A stretch of 64,000 nt of DNA from Bacillus_BE sp042263505. GTDB lineage: Bacteria; Bacillota; Bacilli; Bacillales; Cytobacillaceae. The position numbers were made by a program, and so were the translations under genes. Positions 26,369 to 35,513 of the stretch are shown here, one piece after another. The notes under the pieces are model-generated. The model was given only the letters and a program-made list of their open reading frames with translations. It did no database searches and was not told the origin of the DNA. Each line of letters begins with the position of its first letter. Position 1 is the stretch's first letter. The stretch is taken from assembly GCF_042263505.1 (NCBI RefSeq), contig NZ_JBHKFI010000004.1, forward strand, positions 186,001-250,000, read 5' to 3'.

Positions 26369-28105
26369 ATGATCAATCAACTTTCTTGGAAAGTTGGCGG
26401 ACAACAAGGGGAAGGTATCGAAAGCACTGGGGAAGTTTTCTCTATTGCTCTGAATCGTCTAGGCTACTACTTGTATGGGTATCGTCACTTTTCTTCACGT
26501 ATTAAAGGCGGCCATACAAACAATAAGATTCGTGTAAGTACAAAGCAAGTACGTTCTATATCAGATGATCTAGATATACTTGTGGCATTTGATCAAGAAA
26601 CAATAGATTTGAATTACAAGGAGCTTCATGTTGGAGGAATCATCATTGCTGATTCCAAGTTTGATCCAAAGAAACCGGAAGATACAGAAGCTGGCATGTA
26701 TGCGGTTCCATTTTCGCAAATGGCTACTGAATTAGGAACATCTTTAATGAAAAACATGGTAGCAATTGGAGCAACAAGTGCTATATTAGACTTGGATATT
26801 CAAGTATTTGAAGAGGTTGTTAAAGAGATTTATGGAAAAAAAGGGCAGCAAGTAGTGGATAAAAATATGAAAGCCATTGCGGCTGGATTTGATTTTATGA
26901 AGGAAAAGCTAGGAACTACTACTCCTCAAATGCACTTAGATAAAGCGGATGGAAAAAAACGCTTATTTATGATTGGCAACGATGCCATTGCATTGGGAGC
27001 GATAGCTGGTGGATGCCGTTTTATGGCTGCATACCCAATAACACCTGCTTCTGAAATAATGGAATATTTAATTAAAAAATTGCCTGCATTAGGTGGAACA
27101 GTCATTCAAACCGAAGATGAAATCGCCGCATGTACAATGGCGATTGGTGCTAACTATGGTGGTGTTCGTACCATAACTGCATCCGCAGGACCAGGTCTTT
27201 CTTTAAAAATGGAAGCTATTGGTTTGTCTGGTATTACAGAGACTCCATTAGTTATTGTCGATACTCAACGTGGCGGCCCTTCAACAGGTCTTCCAACAAA
27301 GCAAGAACAATCTGACTTAATGGCCATGATTTATGGTACACACGGAGAAATTCCAAAAATTGTCCTTGCTCCAAGTACAGTTGAAGAAGCATTCTATGAT
27401 GCTGCTGAAGCCTTCAACTTGGCAGAAGAATATCAATGTCCGGTTATTGTATTATCTGACTTACAATTATCACTAGGAAAACAAACAGTTGAACCTCTTG
27501 ATTATAATAAAATTGAAATTCGTCGTGGTAAGCTTGTGAAAGATGAATTACCTGAAATTGAAAATAAAGGGTACTTCAAACGTTATGAGGTTACAGAAGA
27601 TGGGGTTTCACCTCGTGTTATTCCAGGCATGAAAAATGGGATTCACCATGTAACTGGTGTTGAACATGATGAAACAGGGAAACCATCTGAATCCGCAGCA
27701 AATCGTAATGCACAAATGAATAAACGTTTCCGTAAAGTCGAAAATATTCGTTTTAATACACCTGTATACAAAAATGCTCCACATGATGAGGCAGACCTAC
27801 TTTTAATCGGTTTTAATTCAACTCGTGGTGCGATTGAAGAAGCGATGATTCGTCTTGAAAATGATGGAATTAAAGTGAATCATGCACATATTCGTTTAAT
27901 CCATCCATTCCCTACTGATGAACTTTTACCACTTGTAAAGAGTGCGAAAAAGGTTGCTGTAATTGAAAACAATGCTACAGGGCAGCTAGCAAATATTATT
28001 AAGATGAACGTCGGAAATGCAGAAAAGATTCATAAGCTGTTAAAATACGACGGGAATCCGTTCTTGCCACATGAAATTCATACAAAAAGCAAGGAGTTGT
28101 TTTAA
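26369..28105 (+). CDS. korA: 2-oxoacid:ferredoxin oxidoreductase, alpha subunit (gamma-alpha fusion)
   Basis: A 578-residue subunit in which the gamma domain (about 1-190, SWKVGGQQGEGIESTGEVF) is fused to the alpha/pyrimidine-binding domain (from about 195, GNDAIALGAIAGGCRFMAAY, then AYPITPASEIMEYL). The C-terminal transketolase-like part includes IENNATGQLANIIK. Such enzymes decarboxylate 2-oxoacids (2-oxoglutarate or pyruvate) and reduce ferredoxin. The exact substrate cannot be read. It ends directly against korB (TAA then ATG, no gap), so the two form one enzyme. B. subtilis 168 has tdh-kbl at this place as I remember it. Confidence 0.88.
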   Translation: MINQLSWKVGGQQGEGIESTGEVFSIALNRLGYYLYGYRHFSSRIKGGHTNNKIRVSTKQVRSISDDLDILVAFDQETIDLNYKELHVGGIIIADSKFDPKKPEDTEAGMYAVPFSQMATELGTSLMKNMVAIGATSAILDLDIQVFEEVVKEIYGKKGQQVVDKNMKAIAAGFDFMKEKLGTTTPQMHLDKADGKKRLFMIGNDAIALGAIAGGCRFMAAYPITPASEIMEYLIKKLPALGGTVIQTEDEIAACTMAIGANYGGVRTITASAGPGLSLKMEAIGLSGITETPLVIVDTQRGGPSTGLPTKQEQSDLMAMIYGTHGEIPKIVLAPSTVEEAFYDAAEAFNLAEEYQCPVIVLSDLQLSLGKQTVEPLDYNKIEIRRGKLVKDELPEIENKGYFKRYEVTEDGVSPRVIPGMKNGIHHVTGVEHDETGKPSESAANRNAQMNKRFRKVENIRFNTPVYKNAPHDEADLLLIGFNSTRGAIEEAMIRLENDGIKVNHAHIRLIHPFPTDELLPLVKSAKKVAVIENNATGQLANIIKMNVGNAEKIHKLLKYDGNPFLPHEIHTKSKELF

Positions 28106-28972
28106 ATGGCAACATTTAAAGATTTTCGAAATTCAGTAAAACCAAACTGGTGCCCTGGGTGTGGTGATTTCTCTGTTCAAGCAGCGATTCAGCGTGCAGC
28201 TGCAAATGTTGGATTAGAGCCTGAAACTTTAGCTGTTATTTCTGGTATTGGATGTTCTGGACGTATTTCTGGATACATTAACTCATATGGTTTTCATGGG
28301 ATTCATGGTCGTTCTTTACCACTTGCTCAAGGTGTGAAGATGGCTAATCGCGATTTAACCGTTATTGCCTCTGGTGGTGATGGCGACGGTTTTGCTATCG
28401 GTATGGGTCATACAATTCATGCAATCCGTCGGAATATTGACATTACTTATATTGTAATGGATAACCAAATTTACGGCTTAACAAAGGGCCAAACTTCACC
28501 AAGATCACAAGCAGGTTTCAAGACAAAATCTACTCCATCTGGATCGATTGAACAACCAATTCATCCAATGGAAATGGCTTTAACAGCTGGCGCAACGTTT
28601 GTGGCTCAAAGCTTTTCAACCGATTTAAAAGATTTGACTGCTCTAATCGAAGCGGGTATTAAACATAAAGGATTCTCATTAATCAATGTGTTTAGTCCGT
28701 GTGTTACTTATAACAAAGTAAACACCTATGACTGGTTTAAAGAAAATTTAACGAAATTATCCGATATTGAAAATTATGATCCATCTAATCGCAAATTAGC
28801 GATGCAAACCTTAATGCAACATAAAGGTTTAGTGACAGGATTAGTTTATCAAAATACTGATCGTCCATCTTATCAAGAATTAATAACAGGATATTCTGAA
28901 GCCCCATTAAGAGATGCTGATTTAACATTAGATGAAGCGCATTTTAATTCTTTAGTTTCAGAATTTATGTAA
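28106..28972 (+). CDS. korB: 2-oxoacid:ferredoxin oxidoreductase, beta subunit
   Basis: A 288-residue thiamine-diphosphate subunit. Seen: NWCPGCGDFSVQ and SGIGCSGR with cysteines that ligate a 4Fe-4S cluster, the TPP motif GGDGDGFAIGMGH...N, and FSPCVTYNKVNTY. No ferredoxin domain of its own, so a separate ferredoxin is needed. RBS AAGGAG lies inside the end of korA. A strong terminator follows. Confidence 0.9.
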   Translation: MATFKDFRNSVKPNWCPGCGDFSVQAAIQRAAANVGLEPETLAVISGIGCSGRISGYINSYGFHGIHGRSLPLAQGVKMANRDLTVIASGGDGDGFAIGMGHTIHAIRRNIDITYIVMDNQIYGLTKGQTSPRSQAGFKTKSTPSGSIEQPIHPMEMALTAGATFVAQSFSTDLKDLTALIEAGIKHKGFSLINVFSPCVTYNKVNTYDWFKENLTKLSDIENYDPSNRKLAMQTLMQHKGLVTGLVYQNTDRPSYQELITGYSEAPLRDADLTLDEAHFNSLVSEFM

Positions 28973-28987
28973 TAGTATGTGAAAAAT

Positions 28988-29024
28988 GCTAAAGCCTTCA
29001 TTCGAAAGAATGAAGGCTTTTTGA
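28988..29024 (+). terminator. Terminator after korB
   Basis: AAAGCCTTCATTC-GAAA-GAATGAAGGCTTT plus TTT, a perfect 13-bp stem. Confidence 0.93.
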
Positions 29025-29303
29025 ATATTATTTTATCGAAAGAAATATGGCCTTTGTTAATAGTTACGTTGATAATCATAGTGTTTTCACAGTGGAAATG
29101 AAATGTTTAAGTGAATAAATTTTCATTCTATTGTTTTAAAGACCTGAAAGCCTTATACTATAATAATGTGTATATATGATAAATATATGCATCTTTCAAC
29201 GAAAAAAATAATTTTCTTAAACCGTCTCCATGTATTTGAAAAAGGGGCTTAAGTCTATTTTTATGGCTACTATTATAATAATGAGAAAGGGGATTTTTCA
29301 TTA

Positions 29304-30848
29304 ATGAATGAAAAACAACGACTAGATAATCAACAAGTGAAAACGGCTAATTCTTCGGACAAAAAATCCGATAAGGACTACAGCCAGTATTTTCAAACCG
29401 TATATATTCCGCCTTCCTTGAAAGATGCAAAAAAGAGAGGAAAAGAAGAGGTTCATTATCATGATAGCTTCTCCATTCCTGAAGAATTTAAAGGGATGGG
29501 AAAAGGCCGCAAGTTTTATATTCGCACCTATGGTTGTCAGATGAATGAACATGATACAGAAGTAATGGCGGGAATTTTCTTGGCGTTAGGTTATGAACCG
29601 ACAGATACAGTAGAGAATGCGAATGTGATTTTACTTAATACTTGTGCCATTCGTGAAAATGCGGAGAACAAGGTTTTTGGGGAGCTTGGTCATTTAAAGC
29701 AATTGAAAATCGAAAACCCAGATCTATTACTTGGTGTATGTGGCTGTATGTCTCAAGAGGAGTCTGTTGTAGGGAAAATCCTCAAAACTTATCATCATGT
29801 TGACATGATATTTGGAACTCATAATATCCACAGACTGCCAAACATTTTGCATGAAGCCTATATGTCGAAAGAAATGGTCGTTGAGGTGTGGTCAAAAGAG
29901 GGAGATGTCATCGAAAATCTTCCAAAAGTCCGCCGTGGAAACATAAAGGCATGGGTTAATATTATGTATGGTTGTGACAAATTCTGTACGTATTGCATCG
30001 TTCCTTTCACTCGAGGAAAAGAACGCAGCCGCAGACCGGATGATATCATCCAAGAAGTTCGTCACCTTGCAGCCCAAGGTTATCAGGAAATCACTCTTTT
30101 AGGACAAAATGTCAATGCCTATGGAAAAGATTTTGAGGATATGTCATATGGTCTTGGAGATTTAATGGAAGAAATCCGTAAGATTGATATTCCAAGAATT
30201 CGTTTTACGACTAGTCATCCAAGAGATTTTGATGATCGCCTAATTGAAGTATTAGCAAAAGGCGGAAACCTGGTAGAACATATCCACCTTCCTGTACAAT
30301 CTGGGTCAAATGATGTCTTGAAAATAATGGCCAGAAAATATACAAGAGAGCAATATCTTGAGCTTGTTAGAAAAATTAAGGCAGCAATCCCAAATGTCTC
30401 ATTATCAACGGATATCATCGTCGGATACCCAAACGAAACAGACGAACAATTTGAAGAAACCCTTTCATTATATCGCGAGGTTGGTTTTGAAATTGCTTAT
30501 ACCTTTATTTACTCTCCGCGTGAAGGGACACCAGCAGCAAAAATGGTGGACAATGTCCCAATGGAAGTGAAAAAGGAACGCCTTCAAAGATTGAATGCAT
30601 TAGTCAATGAGCTGTCTGCTAAAGCGATGAAACAGCATGAGGGACAAATTGTGGAGGTCCTTGTAGAAGGAGAAAGCAAGAATAATCCAGATGTCCTTGC
30701 TGGCTATACGAGAAAGAATAAGCTTGTGAACTTTGTTGGACCTAAATCTGCAATCGGGAAGCTCGTAAAGGTAAAAATTAACGAAGCGAGAACATGGTCA
30801 CTGAATGGAGAAATGGTGGAAGAATTCAATGCGGCAGAGGTGAAATAG
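29304..30848 (+). CDS. miaB: tRNA-2-methylthio-N6-dimethylallyladenosine synthase MiaB
   Basis: A 514-residue radical-SAM methylthiotransferase that modifies A37 of tRNAs already isopentenylated by MiaA (gene at 42.3 kb). N-terminal UPF0004 cysteines (YGCQMNEHD, LNTCAIRENAENK, GVCGCMSQEE) hold one cluster; radical-SAM CxxxCxxC is C224-C228-C231 (GCDKFCTYC). A C-terminal TRAM domain follows (about 440-505). The 70-residue charged N-terminal extension is usual in Bacillus. It is followed after one base by ymcA. Confidence 0.96.
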   Translation: MNEKQRLDNQQVKTANSSDKKSDKDYSQYFQTVYIPPSLKDAKKRGKEEVHYHDSFSIPEEFKGMGKGRKFYIRTYGCQMNEHDTEVMAGIFLALGYEPTDTVENANVILLNTCAIRENAENKVFGELGHLKQLKIENPDLLLGVCGCMSQEESVVGKILKTYHHVDMIFGTHNIHRLPNILHEAYMSKEMVVEVWSKEGDVIENLPKVRRGNIKAWVNIMYGCDKFCTYCIVPFTRGKERSRRPDDIIQEVRHLAAQGYQEITLLGQNVNAYGKDFEDMSYGLGDLMEEIRKIDIPRIRFTTSHPRDFDDRLIEVLAKGGNLVEHIHLPVQSGSNDVLKIMARKYTREQYLELVRKIKAAIPNVSLSTDIIVGYPNETDEQFEETLSLYREVGFEIAYTFIYSPREGTPAAKMVDNVPMEVKKERLQRLNALVNELSAKAMKQHEGQIVEVLVEGESKNNPDVLAGYTRKNKLVNFVGPKSAIGKLVKVKINEARTWSLNGEMVEEFNAAEVK

Positions 30849-30849
30849 T

Positions 30850-31281
30850 ATGGTCAATTTTACAAAAGAGGATATTGTTGGCAAGGCAAGAGAAATTGCA
30901 AAGATGATTGCGGAAACAGAAGAGGTGGATTTTTTCAAAAAGGCAGAAGCGAAAATCCATGAGAATAAAAAAGTGACAGAAATCATCTCGCAAATTAAAG
31001 GGCTGCAAAAACAAGCAGTCAATCTTCATCATTATGGCAAAGAAGAAGCTTTGAAGAAGACAGAAGAAAAATTGGCTGCTTTGGAGCAGGAATTAGATGA
31101 AATTCCAGTTGTTCGAGAGTTTAAGCAATCGCAAATCGATGTGAATGATCTTTTACAAATGGTTGCTAATACGATATCGAATCGGGTAACGGACGAAATC
31201 CTCATTTCAACCGGCGGTAATCTATTAAGTGGTGAAACAGGCGCAGAAATTAAAAATAAAGAATGCTCCCATCATCATTAA
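30850..31281 (+). CDS. ymcA: RicA/YmcA regulator protein
   Basis: A 143-residue helical protein of the YlbF/YmcA family. In B. subtilis RicA (YmcA), RicF and RicT form an Fe-S-containing complex that helps RNase Y mature mRNAs and promotes sporulation, competence and biofilm. Seen: long charged helices (KKAEAKIHENKKVTEIISQI) and a C-terminal ECSHHH, whose Cys may be the cluster ligand. Only one base separates it from miaB. Repeat copy C starts three bases after its stop codon. Confidence 0.92.
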   Translation: MVNFTKEDIVGKAREIAKMIAETEEVDFFKKAEAKIHENKKVTEIISQIKGLQKQAVNLHHYGKEEALKKTEEKLAALEQELDEIPVVREFKQSQIDVNDLLQMVANTISNRVTDEILISTGGNLLSGETGAEIKNKECSHHH

Positions 31282-31283
31282 GA

Positions 31284-31611
31284 TTTATCCCACTCTTAAC
31301 GGACATTTTGACTCCCACTTCAAGATTCTGAGAATACGAAGAAGATAAGTGGGAGATCAACTGTCCGTAAAGGTCCGACGACGGACAGGATGTCCTAGTC
31401 AGGCGAAAGCCACAGGACGTGGCGCTATGAGCGTGATAAGTGAAATAAGATTTTTCTTTGGGCTTCAGCCCTTAGAAAAATCAATCAGGCTCTGCGTGAC
31501 TAACCATCAGTGGGGGATGAATGGCAGACTAAAAGCGCGACGTCAATCACAACGTCTGCACTAGCACGTCCTGTGCGTCGAAAACCCCCACTGATGGAAG
31601 TTTCACTTTAT
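31284..31611 (+). repeat. Structured interspersed repeat, copy C (with nested insert)
   Basis: Same element as copies A and B, 328 bp because the loop of the terminal hairpin (CCATCAGTGGGGG...CCCCCACTGATGG) holds about 57 extra bases. The insert itself has paired segments (GCAGAC/GTCTGC; GCACGTCCTGTGC). It starts directly after the ymcA stop codon; no separate terminator is visible there, so the element may serve as the 3' end of miaB-ymcA mRNA. Confidence 0.92.
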
Positions 31612-31812
31612 GAGGCTGACTTTTTATAAGTCAGTCTTTTTCTATTCCATTTTTCAAACCTCCTACTTCCCACATCTAAAATCACACTTCCATAGGTAAA
31701 CGCATAAAATGCACTATACTTCAAACTTATATCTTGCATGAAAAATATAATCACACTAGTCTAATATCCCGCATAGGATGAATTGAAAATGAATGAGGAG
31801 GTTTCGCTCGTA

Positions 31813-32361
31813 ATGGGAGAATACAGAGAGATTATTACGAAAGCCGTCGTAGCAAAAGGCCGCAAGTTTACACAGTCCAGCCATACCATTTGCCCCGAAC
31901 ACCATCCGTCAAGTATCCTTGGCTGCTGGATTATTAACCATACGTACGAGGCAAAAAAGCACGGCAAGGCTGTTGAAATAAGTGGCTTCTATGATATTAA
32001 CGTTTGGTACTCCTATAACGATAATACAAAAACAGAAGTTGTTACGGAGCGTGTTGAATATCTTGACGTCATTAAATTAAAATATCGTGATCCTGATTTC
32101 TTAGACGATCAAGAAGTCGTCGCACGTGTACTTCAACAGCCAAACTGTGTGGAGGCCGTTATTTCACCAAATGGGAATAAAATCATTATTCACGTTGAAA
32201 GAGAGTTTCTAGTCGAGGTTATCGGAGAAACCAAAGTATGTGTAAAGATTTACCCTGGTGAATGTGAAGACAATGATGAAGACTGGGGCTTCGATCAAGT
32301 GGAAGACGAAGAGTTTGAAGAATTAAGCCCAGACTTCCTATTAGGAACTGAAGAGGAATAA
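31813..32361 (+). CDS. cotE: Spore coat morphogenetic protein CotE
   Basis: A 182-residue outer-coat organiser. GEYREIITKAVVAKGRKFTQ at the start, YYDINVWYS-like segment YDINVWYSYNDNTKTEVVTE and the acidic tail (EDEEFEELSPDFLLGTEEE) match CotE. ATG at 31813 follows AGGAGG with 10-base spacing; an in-frame ATG at 31783 would add ten residues. A CATAGGAT sequence at 31772 resembles a sporulation (sigma-E/K) -10 element, but its -35 partner is uncertain. Own terminator. Confidence 0.95.
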   Translation: MGEYREIITKAVVAKGRKFTQSSHTICPEHHPSSILGCWIINHTYEAKKHGKAVEISGFYDINVWYSYNDNTKTEVVTERVEYLDVIKLKYRDPDFLDDQEVVARVLQQPNCVEAVISPNGNKIIIHVEREFLVEVIGETKVCVKIYPGECEDNDEDWGFDQVEDEEFEELSPDFLLGTEEE

Positions 32362-32367
32362 ATGATC

Positions 32368-32398
32368 GCTAGGAAGGTAATGCTTCCTAGTTTTTCTT
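32368..32398 (+). terminator. Terminator after cotE
   Basis: CTAGGAAG-GTAATG-CTTCCTAG followed by TTTTTCTT. Confidence 0.9.
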
Positions 32399-32646
32399 AT
32401 TTTTTAGTCTATTTTCTCATAGCTAGTTGATTTAAAAAAAGAATACACGAAGATTCCTATGAGCGAAAGGAGAAGCCTGATAGAGCGGTTGGTAGTGAGG
32501 AAACTCGCCTGTAGCTAACGAATTTCAGTTGTACACATGGATGGTTTTTATAGCAGTATTTCAGATGGAAATCAACCTATTAAAAATTTTTGGTGACAGA
32601 AGTACAGACCTTCCAAAATCAGATGCGGTCCATGCCAAAAAAATTA

Positions 32647-32655
32647 TGATATAAT
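32647..32655 (+). promoter_or_regulatory. Extended -10 promoter for mutSL
   Basis: TGATATAAT is an extended -10 element 47 bases before the mutS ATG; no good -35. The 250 bases before it, back to the cotE terminator, hold no recognisable gene or site. Confidence 0.5.
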
Positions 32656-32701
32656 GTATTGTTGAAGACGATAAATAAGTATGGATTTTTTGGAGGAAAT
32701 T

Positions 32702-35314
32702 ATGGCAGCTTATACGCCGATGGTACAACAATATTTACAGGTAAAGGCTGATTATCAAGATGCCTTTTTATTTTTTCGTTTAGGAGATTTTTATGAAATG
32801 TTCTTTGATGATGCGGTGCAGGCATCAAGAGAACTTGAAATTACATTAACCAGCCGTGAAGGTGGGGGAACCGAGCGGATTCCTATGTGTGGCGTTCCTT
32901 ATCATTCTGCTGCAACCTATATTGAACAATTAATTGAGAAGGGCTATAAAGTAGCAATCTGTGAGCAGACTGAGGACCCGAAACAGGCGAAGGGTGTCGT
33001 CAGAAGAGAGGTCGTTCAGCTGATTACTCCCGGAACGATGATGGAAGGCCGAGGCTTAAATGAAAAGGAAAATAATTATCTCGCCTCCATTTCTTCATTT
33101 GGAGAAAAATCATATGGCTTTGCTTATACGGATCTTACCACTGGTGAAAGCCGGGTAACCCTTTTAATGGATGGTTTTGATGAAGTGTTAAATGAATTGT
33201 CTGTCTGTGGCGCCAAGGAAGTGGTACTCGCCCATGATTTTGATCAAGGGCTACAGCAGCAACTAAAGGAAAGATCCTCCATCACGATTTCGTATGAAGA
33301 TGCTGATGAATTACAAGAACATGATCAATCTTTAGTTGCAAAAATCGATCAAGAAAAGATGAAAAAGACGATTTCCCGCTTATTTCATTATTTACATCGC
33401 ACGCAAAAAAGAAGTCTTGATCATTTGCAACCAGTTGAAAGCTATCAAACCAATCATTTTATGAAAATTGATTATTATTCAAAACGAAATCTTGAATTAA
33501 CCGAGACCATTCGTTCAAAAGGGAAAAAAGGTTCTTTATTATGGCTATTGGATGAAACGAAAACCGCCATGGGTGCAAGGCTCCTTAAGCAATGGATCGA
33601 TCGTCCGTTAATCAACCAAAGTAAAATTGAACGGCGTCATGCGTTTGTTCAGATTTTAATAGAACACTATTTCGAACGTCAGGATTTACGGGAAAAATTA
33701 AGAGAAGTTTACGATATCGAACGGCTTGCAGGAAGAGTGGCTTTTGGAAATGTCAATGCACGCGAACTAGTACAGCTAAAGCGTTCCTTACAGCAAATTC
33801 CTTTGCTTAAAGCGATTTTAGAGCCATTTTCTGAACGGTCAGCTCAAGATTTAGCTACTCGTTTAGACCCGTGTGAAGAAATTACTGACTTGCTTGAAAA
33901 AGCCTTAGTCGAAAATCCACCTATTTCTGTAAAAGATGGAAATATGATTCAAGACGGTTTCCATGAAGAATTGGATAAGTATCGGGATGCGAGTCGAAAT
34001 GGGAAGACGTGGATTGCCCAATTAGAAAGAAAAGAACGGGAAAAAACAGGGATCAAGTCTCTTAAAATTGGCTATAATCGTATTTTTGGCTATTATATCG
34101 AAGTGACAAAAGCTAATATTGGCTTATTAAAAGAAGGTCAATATGAACGAAAACAGACTCTTGCTAATGCAGAGCGTTATATTACCCCGGAATTAAAAGA
34201 GAAAGAAGATTTGATTTTACAAGCGGAAGAAAAAAGTGTGGGGCTTGAATATGAATTATTTGCATCAATTCGCGAGCAAGTAAAAGAATTTATTCCGAGA
34301 TTACAAGCATTAGCAAAAACTGTCAGTGAATTGGACGTGCTTCAATGCTTTGCAACGATCAGTGAAGAGCGGAAATATGTGAAACCAGGCTTCTCTTCTG
34401 AAAAAAAATTATGGATTAAGGATGGCCGTCATCCTGTTGTCGAAAAAGTCATGAATGCCAGAAGCTATATTCCCAATGATTGTTTAATGGACAAGGAACG
34501 CGAGGTTCTCTTAATAACAGGACCAAATATGTCTGGGAAAAGCACCTATATGCGGCAAATTGCCTTAATTTCAATATTGGCGCAAATTGGTTGTTATGTA
34601 CCGGCTTCGGAGGCCATTCTTCCTATCTTTGATCAAGTTTTTACGAGAATTGGAGCGGCAGATGATTTGATTTCGGGACAAAGTACATTTATGGTGGAAA
34701 TGCTTGAAGCAAATAATGCGATTTCGAATGCCACGGAGAACAGTTTAATCTTATTCGATGAAATTGGCCGTGGAACTTCCACCTATGACGGCATGGCCCT
34801 TGCTCAAGCGATCATTGAATACATTCACAATCGAATTGGCGCCAAAACATTATTTTCAACTCACTATCATGAATTAACTTCACTAGATATGGAGTTAACG
34901 AGAGTGAAGAATGTTCATGTTAGTGCGATGGAGCAAAATGGGAAAGTCCTCTTCCTTCACAAGATTAAAGAAGGGGCGGCTGACAAAAGCTATGGAATTC
35001 ATGTGGCTGAATTGGCAGAATTGCCAAAGGATTTGATTTCAAGAGCCAAAACGATTTTACGAACCCTTGAAGAACAAGCTCCTGATGCGATTGAACAACA
35101 TAAAAATGCAGCAATTGCTCATACCATACAGGAACCGATTCAGGAAGAAATTGCTCAACTATCATTCTTTGCAGAAGTTAAAGATGATAAGAAGCATCAC
35201 TTAGCTTCAAAGGAAAAGAAAGTCATTGATTTACTAAAAGAAATCGATATATTAGAAATGACACCGATGAAGGCCATGAATTTATTATATGATCTTCATA
35301 AAAAGATGAAATAA
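32702..35314 (+). CDS. mutS: DNA mismatch repair protein MutS
   Basis: An 870-residue mismatch sensor. The N-terminal mismatch-reading motif FFRLGDFYEMF is at about residue 22-32; connector, lever and clamp follow; the ATPase has Walker A GPNMSGKST from about 607, then LILFDEIGRGTSTYDG and the STHYHEL switch. A beta-clamp-like motif (QLSFF) lies near the C-terminus. ATG at 32702 follows GGAGG; an ATG 21 bases upstream is less likely. It is followed after 199 bases by mutL. Confidence 0.97.
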   Translation: MAAYTPMVQQYLQVKADYQDAFLFFRLGDFYEMFFDDAVQASRELEITLTSREGGGTERIPMCGVPYHSAATYIEQLIEKGYKVAICEQTEDPKQAKGVVRREVVQLITPGTMMEGRGLNEKENNYLASISSFGEKSYGFAYTDLTTGESRVTLLMDGFDEVLNELSVCGAKEVVLAHDFDQGLQQQLKERSSITISYEDADELQEHDQSLVAKIDQEKMKKTISRLFHYLHRTQKRSLDHLQPVESYQTNHFMKIDYYSKRNLELTETIRSKGKKGSLLWLLDETKTAMGARLLKQWIDRPLINQSKIERRHAFVQILIEHYFERQDLREKLREVYDIERLAGRVAFGNVNARELVQLKRSLQQIPLLKAILEPFSERSAQDLATRLDPCEEITDLLEKALVENPPISVKDGNMIQDGFHEELDKYRDASRNGKTWIAQLERKEREKTGIKSLKIGYNRIFGYYIEVTKANIGLLKEGQYERKQTLANAERYITPELKEKEDLILQAEEKSVGLEYELFASIREQVKEFIPRLQALAKTVSELDVLQCFATISEERKYVKPGFSSEKKLWIKDGRHPVVEKVMNARSYIPNDCLMDKEREVLLITGPNMSGKSTYMRQIALISILAQIGCYVPASEAILPIFDQVFTRIGAADDLISGQSTFMVEMLEANNAISNATENSLILFDEIGRGTSTYDGMALAQAIIEYIHNRIGAKTLFSTHYHELTSLDMELTRVKNVHVSAMEQNGKVLFLHKIKEGAADKSYGIHVAELAELPKDLISRAKTILRTLEEQAPDAIEQHKNAAIAHTIQEPIQEEIAQLSFFAEVKDDKKHHLASKEKKVIDLLKEIDILEMTPMKAMNLLYDLHKKMK

Positions 35315-35513
35315 GGTTCATATTTGGAAGTGGATCAGTGTGGGATTAAATTGACCCAATATCTTAAGCTCATTGATCTTAAATAAGCCTATTAAACGGA
35401 TTTAATATAAAATATTCTACCAAAAGACACCTCTTTGGCATAAAGAAAAAAATAGCAAGACCGATAAAAATGAACTGTTTTCAATACTAGCCTTAAAAAG
35501 GGAGGCGAATTCT

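Noticed and set aside
31349..31564. 71-codon frame inside repeat copy C
   Set aside because: Not open in copies A and B; a by-product of the structured repeat.
32400..32640. Possible structured RNA between cotE and mutS
   Set aside because: The moderately GC-rich piece near 32460-32520 shows no stable paired pattern or known motif by eye.
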